From assembly GCF_039912695.1 (NCBI RefSeq), contig NZ_JBDSPJ010000010.1, forward strand, positions 1 to 64,000: 64,000 nt of DNA. Reading direction: 5' to 3'. Positions 24,018 through 32,891 of this stretch are shown here, piece after piece. The notes under the pieces were generated by a model that was not told the origin of the DNA, made no database searches, and saw only the letters and a list, made by a program, of their open reading frames with translations. The stretch is from Pseudolysinimonas_A sp039912695 (GTDB lineage: Bacteria; Actinomycetota; Actinomycetes; Actinomycetales; Microbacteriaceae). Both the position numbers and the translations under genes were made by a program. How positions within the stretch are numbered: the stretch's first letter is position 1; every line of letters starts with the position of its first letter.

Positions 24018-25553
24018 TCAGCAGTTCGGGTCGGAGGCCGGCACCGTTCCATTGACGAAGTAGTCATCGACTGCGCCCTGAACACACGGGTCGCCCGAGG
24101 TGTACGCCGTGTGACCCTCGCCCTTGTAGGTGATGAGGTGGCCGTTCTCGAGCTCTTCCGAGAGTGCCTTCGCCCAGACGTACGGGGTTGCCGGGTCGTT
24201 CGTGGTGCCGACGACGAGAATGTCCGACGAGCCGTGAGCCGTGATCGCCACGCGCGCACGGGTCGACGCGAACGGCCAGTTCTGGCACAGCGGCCCGCCG
24301 TACGACATCAACGGCCCAAAGACCGGAGCCGCCACCGCGAGTTCGGCCGCCTCGGTGCGCATCGTGTCGAGAGAGGAGTCGCTGACGTAGTCGAGACAGT
24401 TGATCGCGATGAACGCCTCGGTCGAGTTGTCGGAGTACGAACCGTCGGCGTTGCGGCCGTTGTAGGCATCGGCGAGCAAGAACGCCGTTGCCGTCTCGTT
24501 CTGCCGCACCTCGGTGAAGAGGTCGTCGAGGTAGGACCAGTTGTCTTTGTTGTAGAGCGGCAGGATGATCGAGACGAACATCGTGCTCGACCCGAGCATC
24601 CGGCCGTCGGGTGCGGGGATGGGGTCGGCCGCCAGACGGGCCAGAATTCCGGCCGTCTCGGTCATCGCCTCATCCACGGTGCCGGTGAACGGGCAACTCG
24701 GCTTGGTGACGCAGTCGGTGAGGTAGGCGCGGAAGGCGCTCTCGAATCCGACCGCTTGCGTCTTCGTGACGTCGAAATCGGTCGTCGCCGGGTCGAGCGC
24801 GCCGTCAAGCACCATGCGACCGGTGTTCTGCGGGTACAGGTCGGCGTAGGTCGCTCCGAGGAACGTGCCGTACGAATAGCCGAGGTAGTTGAGTTTCTTG
24901 TCACCCAGAACGGCCCGCAACAGGTCGAGGTCGCGCGCGGCGCTCACCGTGTCGACGAACTGAAGCAACGGACCGGTGTGATCGAGGCACGCCTTGGCGA
25001 AGTCGGCATCCGATGCCGTCAGCGCGGCGAGCCATTCGTCGGAGCCGATCACCCCGGGGATGATGCCGTAGTTGAAGTCATCGAGAAACTTCGGGTCGTC
25101 GTAGCACGAGACCGCCGTTGAGTGGCCAACCCCGCGAGGGTCGAATCCGACGACGTCGTAGCTCGCCTGAAGGCGCGCGTCGGCGCCGTAGTCGAGGCTG
25201 TCGCGCACGAAGTCGTAGCCGGAGCCACCCGGGCCACCCGGGTTCATCAGCAGCGATCCGATGCGCGTGCCGGTCGCGGGGTGACGGATCAGCGCCAGCT
25301 CGATCTCAGCGGTCGCCGGGTTCTTCCAGTCCATCGGCGCCTTCGCCGTTGCACACTGCATGCCGCCGCCGCACGAGGCCCAGGTCAACACCTGGCTGTA
25401 GAACGGTTGCAGGTCGGCGGCAACCGTTTCCCCGGTTGGGCTCGAGGTCGTCGGAGCGACTGCCGGTTGGAACCAGCTGATGCAGCCGGTCAGCGAAGCG
25501 CTGACGGCGATACCGACAGCGAGTACGACGGCGAGGCGACCGGGACGGATCAC
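24018..25553 (-). CDS. secreted alpha/beta hydrolase lipoprotein, tripeptidyl-aminopeptidase-like
   Basis: This 511-residue protein starts at GTG 25553 with a lipoprotein signal whose lipobox is SLTGC (Cys24). The mature part is an alpha/beta hydrolase of the SlpD/SlpE and proline-iminopeptidase-like group: oxyanion region LMNPGGPGGSG, nucleophile elbow GYSYGTFLGA, acid in TTNDPATPYVWA and histidine in GEGHTAYTSG. The C-terminal TAP-like segment has paired cysteines (DPCVQ, DPNC). It probably trims peptides at the cell surface. It follows holB by 22 bp, so it may share the topA-holB transcript. Confidence 0.88.
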   Translation of the reverse strand: MIRPGRLAVVLAVGIAVSASLTGCISWFQPAVAPTTSSPTGETVAADLQPFYSQVLTWASCGGGMQCATAKAPMDWKNPATAEIELALIRHPATGTRIGSLLMNPGGPGGSGYDFVRDSLDYGADARLQASYDVVGFDPRGVGHSTAVSCYDDPKFLDDFNYGIIPGVIGSDEWLAALTASDADFAKACLDHTGPLLQFVDTVSAARDLDLLRAVLGDKKLNYLGYSYGTFLGATYADLYPQNTGRMVLDGALDPATTDFDVTKTQAVGFESAFRAYLTDCVTKPSCPFTGTVDEAMTETAGILARLAADPIPAPDGRMLGSSTMFVSIILPLYNKDNWSYLDDLFTEVRQNETATAFLLADAYNGRNADGSYSDNSTEAFIAINCLDYVSDSSLDTMRTEAAELAVAAPVFGPLMSYGGPLCQNWPFASTRARVAITAHGSSDILVVGTTNDPATPYVWAKALSEELENGHLITYKGEGHTAYTSGDPCVQGAVDDYFVNGTVPASDPNC

Positions 25554-25575
25554 GAGGTTCCTTTTCTACGACGTT

Positions 25576-26712
25576 CTACGGCGCGGGTGTGCTGTCGCGC
25601 ACCGCGTTGACCAGCATGGCTTCGAGAGCGAGCGCCGGAGCGACATTACCGTCAATGCGGGTGCGGGCTTCGGCAATCGCGTCGAGAGTCGCGAGGGTCT
25701 GAACCGGCGTCGAGGTTCGCGCCGCGACCTCAAGTTGAGAGTAGATCGCGAGGTTGACCGGGTCGACGGCAACCTGCAACTGCAGCAACAGGATGTCGCG
25801 GTACAGCGAGAGCAGGTCGACCAGGATGCGGTCCAACCCGTCACGCAACGACCGGGTGGCTCGTCGCTTCTGATCCTCTTCGAGCGACTTGAGGGTGCTG
25901 CGCAGCGCGGGCGGAACGGTACCGCCGGGCTCGATCCCCAGAGATCGCAGTGCTGACTCGCGCTCCTCGGCGTCGCGTTCCTCGGTGATCGCCTTCGCGT
26001 CGGCGCCGGCGACCTCCAGCAGTTCTGCCGCCGCGAGCACCGCCCCCGCGACGCTGTGGATGCCGAGGGCAAGTTGCAGGGTTCTGGCCCGGCGTCTGCG
26101 GGCTTCCTCATCGGTCGCGAGCCGGTGCGCCATCCCGATGTGGGACTGCGCTTCGCGGGCCGCCCGCGTCGCGTCCGGCAGTGAGACACCGTCGCGTCGG
26201 GCAATCAGTTCGGCGACCTCTTCGACCCCAGGCACCCGCAGCCGCACGGTACGAACCCGCGAGCGGATCGTCGGGATCAGGTCGGCATCACTCGGGGCGC
26301 AAAGAATCCAGACGGTGCGCGGCGGCGGTTCTTCGAGGGCCTTGAGCAGCACGTTCGAGGTGCGCTCGGTCATGCGGTCGGCATCCTCAATCACCATGAC
26401 GCGGTAGCGGCCGACCGACGGCGAGAACTGACTGGAGGCGACGAGCGCTCGCACGTCTTCGATGCGAATCGTCACGGCATCCGTCGACAGCACTCCCAAG
26501 TCGGGATGCGTGCGCGCGGCGACCTGCACCTCGGTCTGGTGCTCGCGCCCGGGCTGCGCAATCAGCGCGGCAGCGAACGCGTAGGCGAGCAGCGAGCGAC
26601 CTGAGCCGGGCGGACCGGTAATCAGCCAGGAGTGCACCATGCCGTCGCCCGCTGCGGCGGCGCGCACCGAAGCGATGGCCTCGGCCTGCCCTGTCAGGTC
26701 ATCCCAGCCCAT
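25576..26712 (-). CDS. holB: DNA polymerase III, delta' subunit
   Basis: This clamp-loader subunit of 378 residues has a P-loop-like GPPGSGRSLLAYAFA near residue 33, the VMVIEDADRMTERTSNVLLKALEEP block and the SRVRTVRLRVP sensor region, all typical of actinobacterial delta'. The ATP site is probably non-hydrolysing, as in other delta' proteins. Unusually, the segment between AALIAQPG and ARTHPD has no cysteine, although clamp-loader delta' proteins normally carry a four-cysteine zinc module there. ATG 26712 is preferred over GTG 26718. It follows topA by 25 bp. Confidence 0.9.
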   Translation of the reverse strand: MGWDDLTGQAEAIASVRAAAAGDGMVHSWLITGPPGSGRSLLAYAFAAALIAQPGREHQTEVQVAARTHPDLGVLSTDAVTIRIEDVRALVASSQFSPSVGRYRVMVIEDADRMTERTSNVLLKALEEPPPRTVWILCAPSDADLIPTIRSRVRTVRLRVPGVEEVAELIARRDGVSLPDATRAAREAQSHIGMAHRLATDEEARRRRARTLQLALGIHSVAGAVLAAAELLEVAGADAKAITEERDAEERESALRSLGIEPGGTVPPALRSTLKSLEEDQKRRATRSLRDGLDRILVDLLSLYRDILLLQLQVAVDPVNLAIYSQLEVAARTSTPVQTLATLDAIAEARTRIDGNVAPALALEAMLVNAVRDSTPAP

Positions 26713-26737
26713 GTGCACAACTTAGCGTGCAGCAGTG

Positions 26738-29428
26738 TCAGCGCTTTTTTGCCGGAGCCCTACGAGCCGGCGCACGCTTAGGCGCCGGGCCCTTCGCACG
26801 CTTCTCGGCAAGCATTTCGACGGCTCGATCGAAGTCGATCGTCTCAATGTCTTCGCCGCGCGGGATGGTGACGTTGGTGATGCTGTCGGTTACGTAGGCG
26901 CCGAATCGTCCGTCGCGGATGCGAATCGGCTTGCCCGACACCGGGTCAGCCTCGAACTCTTTGAGAGCACTCGAGGTGCGCGCGGCCCCGTACTTCGGCT
27001 GCGCGAGGATCTCGAGAGCCTTCGCGAGGTCGAGCTCGAAGATCTGCGCTTCGCTCTCGAGCGACCGCGAGTCGGTGCCCTTCTTCAAGTACGGACCGTA
27101 GCGGCCGTTCTGCGTCGTGATCTCGGCGCCCGACTCGGGGTCAACGCCGACGATGCGCGGCAGGCCGAGCAGCTTGAGCGCCATCTCGAGGTCGACGGTG
27201 GCCGGATCCATGTCTTTGAAGAGGGATGCCGTGCGCGGCTTCACGGCGGCAGCTTTCGCAACCTTCTTCTTGGGCTTGGGTTCTTCTTCGGCCTGCGGCT
27301 GAACTTCGGTCGGCTCGGGGTCGACCTCGGTCACGTACGGGCCGTAGCGGCCGTCTTTCGCGACGACCATTTTGCCGTTGGCCGGGTTCTCGCCGAGCTG
27401 ACGGTCGCCGATGACCGGGGCGTCGATCAGTTCGCGGGCCTTGTCCGCCGTCAGTTCGTCAGGTGCCAACTCCGGCGGCACGTTGACCCGCCGCGGGGTG
27501 TCGGATTCGGGATCGGGCACCTCGAGATACGGACCGTAGCGCCCGATGCGCAGAGTGATGCCGCCGGCGATCGGGATGGAGTTGATGTCGCGAGCGTCGA
27601 TCTCGCCGAGGTTGTCGACAACGGTGCGCAGACCCTTGTGCGTGGCGTTGCCGAAGTAGAAGCCGTTGAGCCAGTCGACGCGGTCGGCCTGACCGTCGGC
27701 GATCTTGTCGAGGTCATCTTCCATCTCGGCGGTGAAGTCATACTCCACGAGGTCGCGGAAGTGGTCTTCGAGCAACCGCACGACGCTGAACGCGATCCAG
27801 TTCGGCACCAGCGCCGTCCCGCGCGGAGTGACATAGCCACGGTCGATGATCGTCGAGATGATGCTCGCGTAGGTCGACGGGCGGCCGATGCCGAGCTCTT
27901 CGAGGGTCTTCACCAGGCTCGCCTCGGTGTAGCGCGGCGGCGGCGTGGTCTCGTGACCCTTCGCCTCGATCTGCTGCGCCGTTAACTGCTGCCCGACAGT
28001 CAGAGTCGGCAGGCGCTTCTCGTCGTCGTCGGTCTTCGACTCCGGGTCGCGAGCCTCGTCTTTACCTTCTTCATAGGCGGCGAGGAAGCCGCGGAAGGTG
28101 ATGACGGTGCCGGATGCCGTGAACTCGGCCGTGCCGGCATCCACCGTCTTGCCTTCGATCGTGACGGATGCCGTTGAGCCTCGCGCGTCAGCCATCTGCG
28201 AGGCGACGGTGCGCTTCCAGATCAGGTCGTACAGCTTGAAGTCGTTGCCGCGCAGGACGGTACTGAGTTCCGACGGGGTCTTGAAGACATCGCCGGCCGG
28301 GCGGATGGCTTCGTGGGCCTCTTGCGCGTTCTTGTTCTTGCCGGTGTAGACGCGGGGCGCATCCGGAACCGTCTCGGCGCCGTAGAGCTTCGCGGCCTGG
28401 CTGCGCGCGGCGTCGATCGCCTGCTTCGAGAGCGTCGGCGAGTCGGTTCGCATATAGGTGATGTGGCCGTTTTCGTAGAGCCCCTGAGCGACCGACATCG
28501 TCTGGCGGGCCGAGAACCGCAGTTTGCGGGCGGCCTCCTGCTGCAGGGTGCTTGTCGTGAAGGGTGCGGCCGGGCGACGCGTGTAGGGCTTGGTCTCCAG
28601 GTTGCTGACCGTGAACGTCGCGGTCGCGGCCCGAAGCGCGGTGGCAAGCTTCTCGGCCCCGGCCTCATCGAGCGCGACAGCGTCACCCTTGATCGCCCCG
28701 CGGTCATCGAAGTCGCGACCGGAAGCGACGCGCTTGCCGTCGAGACGGGCGAGGCGGGCTTCGAAACTCTGACCTGCCGCGCCGAGCTCGGCGATCAGGT
28801 CCCAGTAGGACGCCGAGAGGAAGGCGAGACGTTCGCGCTCGCGATCGACGACAAGTCGCGTCGCGGCGGACTGCACCCGGCCGGCAGACAGTCCGGGGCC
28901 GACCTTGCGCCAGAGCACCGGGCTGATCTCGTAGCCGTACAGCCGGTCGAGAATGCGGCGGGTCTCCTGCGCATCGACCAGGGCGGTGTCGATGTCGCGA
29001 GTGTTCTCTTGGGCGCGCTGAATCGCCTCTTTGGTGATCTCGTGGAACACCATGCGCTTGACCGGAACCTTGGGCTTCAGCTCGTCGAGCAGGTGCCAGG
29101 CGATGGCCTCACCTTCGCGGTCCTCATCAGTTGCGAGGTAGAGCTCATCGGCGCCCTTGAGCGCCCGCTTGAGGTCGGCGACGGTGCGCTTCTTCTCATC
29201 CGACACCACGTAATAAGGAGCGAAGCCGTTTTCAACGTCGATCGAGAACTTGCCCAGTGACCCCTTCTTGAGCTCCGGCGGGAGGTTCTTGGGCTCGACC
29301 AGGTCGCGGATGTGCCCGACCGAAGCGAGCACCTCGTAGCCGTCGCCGAGGTACTGGGCGATCGTCTTCGCCTTGGCAGGCGACTCGACGATGACCAGTT
29401 TGTGGCCGGTGACCTTGGGCTCGGGCAC
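26738..29428 (-). CDS. topA: DNA topoisomerase I
   Basis: This 896-residue type IA topoisomerase relaxes negative supercoils. The TOPRIM domain has KLVIVESPAKAKTI (10-23) and LATDEDREGEAIAWHL (98-113); the active-site tyrosine is Tyr325 in GHITYMRTDSP. The C-terminus has three GRYGPY-type actinobacterial TopA repeats and ends in a Lys/Arg/Pro/Ala-rich tail (PAKKR) used for DNA contact, with no zinc-finger cysteines, as is normal in this phylum. The GTG start follows AAGGAG. It heads a topA-holB transcript. Confidence 0.96.
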   Translation of the reverse strand: MPEPKVTGHKLVIVESPAKAKTIAQYLGDGYEVLASVGHIRDLVEPKNLPPELKKGSLGKFSIDVENGFAPYYVVSDEKKRTVADLKRALKGADELYLATDEDREGEAIAWHLLDELKPKVPVKRMVFHEITKEAIQRAQENTRDIDTALVDAQETRRILDRLYGYEISPVLWRKVGPGLSAGRVQSAATRLVVDRERERLAFLSASYWDLIAELGAAGQSFEARLARLDGKRVASGRDFDDRGAIKGDAVALDEAGAEKLATALRAATATFTVSNLETKPYTRRPAAPFTTSTLQQEAARKLRFSARQTMSVAQGLYENGHITYMRTDSPTLSKQAIDAARSQAAKLYGAETVPDAPRVYTGKNKNAQEAHEAIRPAGDVFKTPSELSTVLRGNDFKLYDLIWKRTVASQMADARGSTASVTIEGKTVDAGTAEFTASGTVITFRGFLAAYEEGKDEARDPESKTDDDEKRLPTLTVGQQLTAQQIEAKGHETTPPPRYTEASLVKTLEELGIGRPSTYASIISTIIDRGYVTPRGTALVPNWIAFSVVRLLEDHFRDLVEYDFTAEMEDDLDKIADGQADRVDWLNGFYFGNATHKGLRTVVDNLGEIDARDINSIPIAGGITLRIGRYGPYLEVPDPESDTPRRVNVPPELAPDELTADKARELIDAPVIGDRQLGENPANGKMVVAKDGRYGPYVTEVDPEPTEVQPQAEEEPKPKKKVAKAAAVKPRTASLFKDMDPATVDLEMALKLLGLPRIVGVDPESGAEITTQNGRYGPYLKKGTDSRSLESEAQIFELDLAKALEILAQPKYGAARTSSALKEFEADPVSGKPIRIRDGRFGAYVTDSITNVTIPRGEDIETIDFDRAVEMLAEKRAKGPAPKRAPARRAPAKKR

Positions 29429-29500
29429 TGTTCTCCTTCTATCCGGTGCACACCATACACACAGTCCAGCGCGAACAGCCGAGCGCTGCCACTGAGCAGT

Positions 29501-29854
29501 TCAGCGCGGCGGACCGGCCCGCGCCCGTGCGTTGACGACGATTCCGGCCACCGTCACCGAGACCGTCACCGTCGCAATGACCCCGTCGAGGTCGCAGGAG
29601 GCCAGGCGCGCGTCGTAGGTTTCGACCACCGCGGCGGCCTGCAGGCACGGCGCTCCTGGATGGATGCCGAGGGCCGTATCGGCCGCAGCGAGCGCGCCCG
29701 AGTCGGCGGCTGCGATCGCGCGCTGACGCGCCGCGAGGGCAACACCCAGCCCGATCGCAGCGAGCGCCAGCACCGTCACGAGAGCAAGCACGGCGAGGGC
29801 CAGCACGCCACCCGAGCCGCGTTCGTCGCCGCTTTCGACGAGCCGATGCCGCAC
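29501..29854 (-). CDS. TadE/TadG-like secreted pseudopilin (Rv3654c-like)
   Basis: This 117-residue protein has one N-terminal transmembrane segment (GVLALAVLALVTVLALAAIG) preceded by a DERGSG motif, then a small domain with two cysteines (APCLQ, ASCDL). This is the pattern of the last gene in actinobacterial Tad clusters, equivalent to Rv3654c by memory. It follows the TadE gene by 9 bp. It is thought to be a minor component of the Flp/Tad surface apparatus. Confidence 0.8.
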   Translation of the reverse strand: MRHRLVESGDERGSGGVLALAVLALVTVLALAAIGLGVALAARQRAIAAADSGALAAADTALGIHPGAPCLQAAAVVETYDARLASCDLDGVIATVTVSVTVAGIVVNARARAGPPR

Positions 29855-29863
29855 CGGGCGCCT

Positions 29864-30205
29864 CTACCCGACGTCGCGAAGGGCGCAGGCAGAGGCCGCG
29901 GCCCGGAGCCCCAACACCGCAGCCGCGCCGATCGGAGCGACCTCGACCCGAACGCAGCGCAGGTCGCCGTCGAGCCAGGTCGACAGTGCGGCTCCCGAAA
30001 CCTGGCGTGCCAGCCGCGTCTCGATAACCTCCTGAGCGTCTCCGCGCGCGAGACCCCGTGCGGCGTCGGCCGCGGCATCCTGAGCACGCACCTGCAGTGT
30101 CGCAATCTGGATGCCGCCCAACAGCAGCGCCACGATCACGAGCACCGCGGGGAAGGCGACCGCAAACTCGGCGGTCACGCTCCCGCGGTCGTCGCCCAGC
30201 GTCAT
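29864..30205 (-). CDS. TadE-family pilus protein
   Basis: This 113-residue protein begins with DDRGSVTAEFAVAFPAVLVI, the TadE hallmark: a Glu five residues into a hydrophobic helix, a processing-site-like GSVTAE, and one membrane segment. Two cysteines in the C-terminal part may pair. It overlaps the pilin-like DUF4244 gene by 4 bp, so synthesis of pilin and minor pilins is coupled. Confidence 0.85.
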   Translation of the reverse strand: MTLGDDRGSVTAEFAVAFPAVLVIVALLLGGIQIATLQVRAQDAAADAARGLARGDAQEVIETRLARQVSGAALSTWLDGDLRCVRVEVAPIGAAAVLGLRAAASACALRDVG

Positions 30206-30402
30206 CCGGCGGAGTTGAGGGCTCGTTGCACGAGATCGGTGAGAATCGCCTGCACCTCCCCCGACCGCAGGATGACGACCAGGAGGCCAGCGAACCCCAC
30301 TGCGGCCATGATCACGATTGCGTACTCCGCGGTTGCGGCGCCTCGGTCATCGTCTTTCAGGATCCGGAGCGCCTCGCGCCAACGTGCCGTGAGTCGGCTC
30401 AT
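30202..30402 (-). CDS. DUF4244 Flp-pilin-like protein
   Basis: This 66-residue protein has a charged leader (RILKDDDRG), then AATAEYAIVIMAAVGFAGLL, with the Glu at position 5 of the mature helix that class III prepilins need, and a short C-terminus. It is the presumed major subunit of the Tad pilus. No prepilin peptidase gene is in this cluster. AGAGGTGT precedes the ATG. Confidence 0.85.
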   Translation of the reverse strand: MSRLTARWREALRILKDDDRGAATAEYAIVIMAAVGFAGLLVVILRSGEVQAILTDLVQRALNSAG

Positions 30403-30536
30403 GTCACACCTCTGTCTCTCCGCCGAAGCGGGTTAGGGGCACGAGCGAGATCAGTCTGCGAGCCGCCCACTCGCGGCACCGCCGCTCGGCGTGGGTCTCG
30501 GGAGTGCACGACTGGACCCCGGGTGGGGAGGAGAGG

Positions 30537-31409
30537 TCACATCCCGGAAACCGTTGATGCGATCATCGCCAGCAGAAGGGGCGCGACCCCCAGAGCCACA
30601 AACGCGGGGAGCACGCACGCACCGAGGGGAAGCAGCAACTGTGTTCCCAATCGAGCGATGCGCAGGCGCGCCGCTGCGTGTGACTCACGTCGCGCTTCGC
30701 GTGCCTCAGCTCGCAGAAGCGTGGCTACCGGCACCCCGGCTCGGTTGGCGAAGGCCAGAGTTGCTGACGGCGACGCATCCGGCGGCAACCCGGCCGCGGC
30801 CAGTGCCGAGGCCACTCGCTCGAGCGCGGCATCGGCGGCACCGCCCCCGCCGACCGCGATTGCGACGAGTTCCGCGCCGAGGCCGGGGGTGGGATCACTC
30901 TGCTTGGCCTGCCCCACCATCCTCCTCATCCAACGCCGGGCGATCACGAGCAGGACGCCTCCAGCGGTGAGGCAGAGCCACCCGGGCGGCGTCGTGAACA
31001 GCACCCCGAGAGTGTCTACTCCGAGCAACGCGCCGCCGAAGAGGCCGAGCGGCGGGAGTGCGAGCACGACGCGAGTTGTCGCCACCGGACCCGCGAGCGC
31101 AACGTCGACCTCCCGGCGTGCCTCGTCGAGCGCCGTCAGCACCTCGCCGAGACGGGCGAGGGTCGACGCGAGAGGTGCGCCGGAATCCGACGCCACACGC
31201 CAGGCTGCGGCGACGCACGCCCACTCGGCCTCATCGGGATTGTCGCGCGTCGCCTCAAAGATGGCATCGGCGATCCGATCGGCACCGTCGACCTGGGCGA
31301 TTTGCGCCGCGACCGCGTCCTGTTCCCCGAGGTACCGCCAGGCGGCGAGTGGTGCGAGTCCCGCCTCGAGCAGCACCGCGAGTCGCAACACCGCGGCTGC
31401 CGGTCTCAT
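30537..31409 (-). CDS. TadB-TadC-like fused type II secretion F protein
   Basis: This 290-residue membrane protein appears to join two halves usually encoded separately. The first half (AWRVASDSGAPLASTLARLG, then ALPPLGLFGGALLG) looks like the C-terminal part of TadB; the second (AGVPVATLLRAEAREARRES, then LGTQLLLPLGACVLPAFVALG) looks like the end of TadC. TadB and TadC form the inner-membrane platform of the pilus machine. The start overlaps the ATPase stop by 4 bp. A 134-bp gap separates it from the pilin gene. Confidence 0.75.
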   Translation of the reverse strand: MRPAAAVLRLAVLLEAGLAPLAAWRYLGEQDAVAAQIAQVDGADRIADAIFEATRDNPDEAEWACVAAAWRVASDSGAPLASTLARLGEVLTALDEARREVDVALAGPVATTRVVLALPPLGLFGGALLGVDTLGVLFTTPPGWLCLTAGGVLLVIARRWMRRMVGQAKQSDPTPGLGAELVAIAVGGGGAADAALERVASALAAAGLPPDASPSATLAFANRAGVPVATLLRAEAREARRESHAAARLRIARLGTQLLLPLGACVLPAFVALGVAPLLLAMIASTVSGM

Positions 31410-32395
31410 CCCGTCACACCCGGTGGCTGCAGCCCGAGTGCGCGAATCGTGAGTCGCCCTCGACGCATCGCAAACTCGCCCACCGCCGCGAGCCGTCGTC
31501 CCTCCGGCGCGCGCTCAACGTGCAGCACGACGTCTAATGCGCTGACCGCTTGCCGTGCCACCGCATCCGTCGTCATCGCCGCGAGGGCTCCGAGCGCTTC
31601 CAGTCGCGCCGGCACGTCGTCGAGGGAATTCGCGTGCAACGTGCCGGCGCCGCCGTCATGACCGGTATTCAGTGCGGCGAGCAGTTCACGGATTTCGGCT
31701 CCGCGGCATTCGCCAACCACGAGGCGGTCGGGGCGCATCCGCAACGCTTCACGCACCAGCCGGTCGAGGCCGATGCCGCCGGCCCCCTCCAGGTTTGCCT
31801 GACGTGCCTCCAGCGAAACGACCTGTGGATGCGCGATCCGAAGTTCGGCCACATCTTCGAGCACCACGATCCGTTCGTGGGCGGGTGCGGCGGCAAGCAG
31901 TGCTGCGAGAAAAGTCGTCTTGCCGCTCCCCCCTGCTCCCGTCACTAGGAGGTTCGCGCGTCGCGCCACCAGATCCCGGATGCACTCAAGCGCCACTGCA
32001 CCAAAGAATCCGGCCGCGTCGAGATCGTCGAGACTCAGCATCCTGGTCGAGGGCAGACGGATCGACAGCAGCGCTCCCCCGAGCGAAACGGGAGGCAGGA
32101 CGGCATGAACCCGGATGCCATCGCCGAGCCGAACGTCGACCGCTGGCGTCGCTTCATCGATGTGCCGATCGCCTAACGCCACCAACCGAACCGCGAGATC
32201 CCGCGCGACGGGCGCGGCGAGGTGCACTCCATCGATGAGCGCCGATCCCCTCCCGCGGTCGGCCCAGACCGTTCCGTCACCGTTGAGAAAGACATCCGTC
32301 ACCCCCTCATCGCCCACGACACCCGCCAATGGACCGAACGCCGACAGGGCGATCCCACGTCGCGCGACGTCACCGCCCGCAACGAATCCAGCCAT
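31406..32395 (-). CDS. TadA/CpaF-type secretion ATPase
   Basis: This 329-residue type II/IV secretion ATPase powers pilus assembly. It has the N-terminal FLNGDGTVWADRG strand region, Walker A GAGGSGKTTFLAALL, an ELRIAHPQVVSLEAR Asp-box-like region, Walker B-like LVVGECRGAE and the His-box GHDGGAGTLHANS. ATG 32395 was chosen because GGAGG lies upstream; the 108-residue in-frame extension is basic, low-complexity and lies in the hairpin-rich spacer. It begins the Tad cluster; a tadZ/ssd gene usually found upstream is absent. Confidence 0.88.
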   Translation of the reverse strand: MAGFVAGGDVARRGIALSAFGPLAGVVGDEGVTDVFLNGDGTVWADRGRGSALIDGVHLAAPVARDLAVRLVALGDRHIDEATPAVDVRLGDGIRVHAVLPPVSLGGALLSIRLPSTRMLSLDDLDAAGFFGAVALECIRDLVARRANLLVTGAGGSGKTTFLAALLAAAPAHERIVVLEDVAELRIAHPQVVSLEARQANLEGAGGIGLDRLVREALRMRPDRLVVGECRGAEIRELLAALNTGHDGGAGTLHANSLDDVPARLEALGALAAMTTDAVARQAVSALDVVLHVERAPEGRRLAAVGEFAMRRGRLTIRALGLQPPGVTG

Positions 32396-32592
32396 GACGC
32401 CACCCTCCCCACTTCGGGGGGCATCACCAGAAATCTGAACCGAAACGGGGGCAAGCGCACCGACCCGCACCCCGTGAAGGACCGAGATTTTGTACCCCGA
32501 TCCCACCCGAAGGTCCGCCAGCCGCGCTGTCGAACCCCCACGAGCACCCCTCCGTCGCGCGAAGCAAGGAAAGAGAGGGTTAAACGAAGAGG

Positions 32593-32624
32593 GGCGGCGC
32601 CTTTTGGGGGGAAAAGACGCCGCC
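32593..32624. other. long hairpin with G6 loop
   Basis: GGCGGCG-C-CTTTT, six G, then AAAAG-A-CGCCGCC: a 12-bp stem with one mismatch closing a loop of six G on the plus strand (six C on the minus strand). It could act as a transcription block between divergent genes; there is no adjacent U tract. Confidence 0.55.
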
Positions 32625-32737
32625 GCAGTGACGCCGGATTGGGGGGAATCGATGGCGCCACAAACCCGAGATTTGCGCTCGGATGGTCCCGAGTGTACTC
32701 CAAAAAGAGGACACCGCAACGGCCAGTTGGATCACAT

Positions 32738-32756
32738 CTTGCCCTGAGAGGGCAAG
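32738..32756. promoter_or_regulatory. perfect inverted repeat upstream of acs
   Basis: CTTGCCC-TGAGA-GGGCAAG lies about 37 bp upstream of the candidate -10 of acs, where a regulator could bind. Confidence 0.4.
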
Positions 32757-32792
32757 CGCATGGGTACCCCCTTTAAGAGTCACACCAACTTG

Positions 32793-32813
32793 TATGATGA
32801 CCCCGCTCCGGGG
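32793..32813 (+). promoter_or_regulatory. candidate acs promoter and leader hairpin
   Basis: TATGAT at 32793-32798 is a good -10 element; the -35 (TTTAAG, 15 bp upstream) is weak, which suggests activation. The transcript would start near 32805, in a small CCCCG-CTC-CGGGG hairpin (32801-32813), giving a leader of about 87 bases. Confidence 0.35.
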
Positions 32814-32891
32814 ACGCCACAACGTGCTGGCTAGGATCAACGCACACCACGTATCGATCGGGCCGTCTCGGCCGACGGAGGGCATCTGGTT

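Larger units (their letters stand above)
32396..32891. other. 496-bp divergent intergenic region between the Tad cluster and acs
   Basis: This is the only gene-free stretch above 300 bases. It contains a 32-base hairpin with a six-G loop (32593-32624), a perfect hairpin CTTGCCC-TGAGA-GGGCAAG (32738-32756), a candidate acs promoter with TATGAT at 32793, and a small CCCCG-CTC-CGGGG hairpin in the leader. No credible small gene was found. Confidence 0.7.

Noticed and set aside
32396..32719. 108-residue N-terminal extension of the TadA ATPase
   Set aside because: It is basic, low complexity, spans a strong hairpin, and a good ribosome-binding site supports the shorter start.
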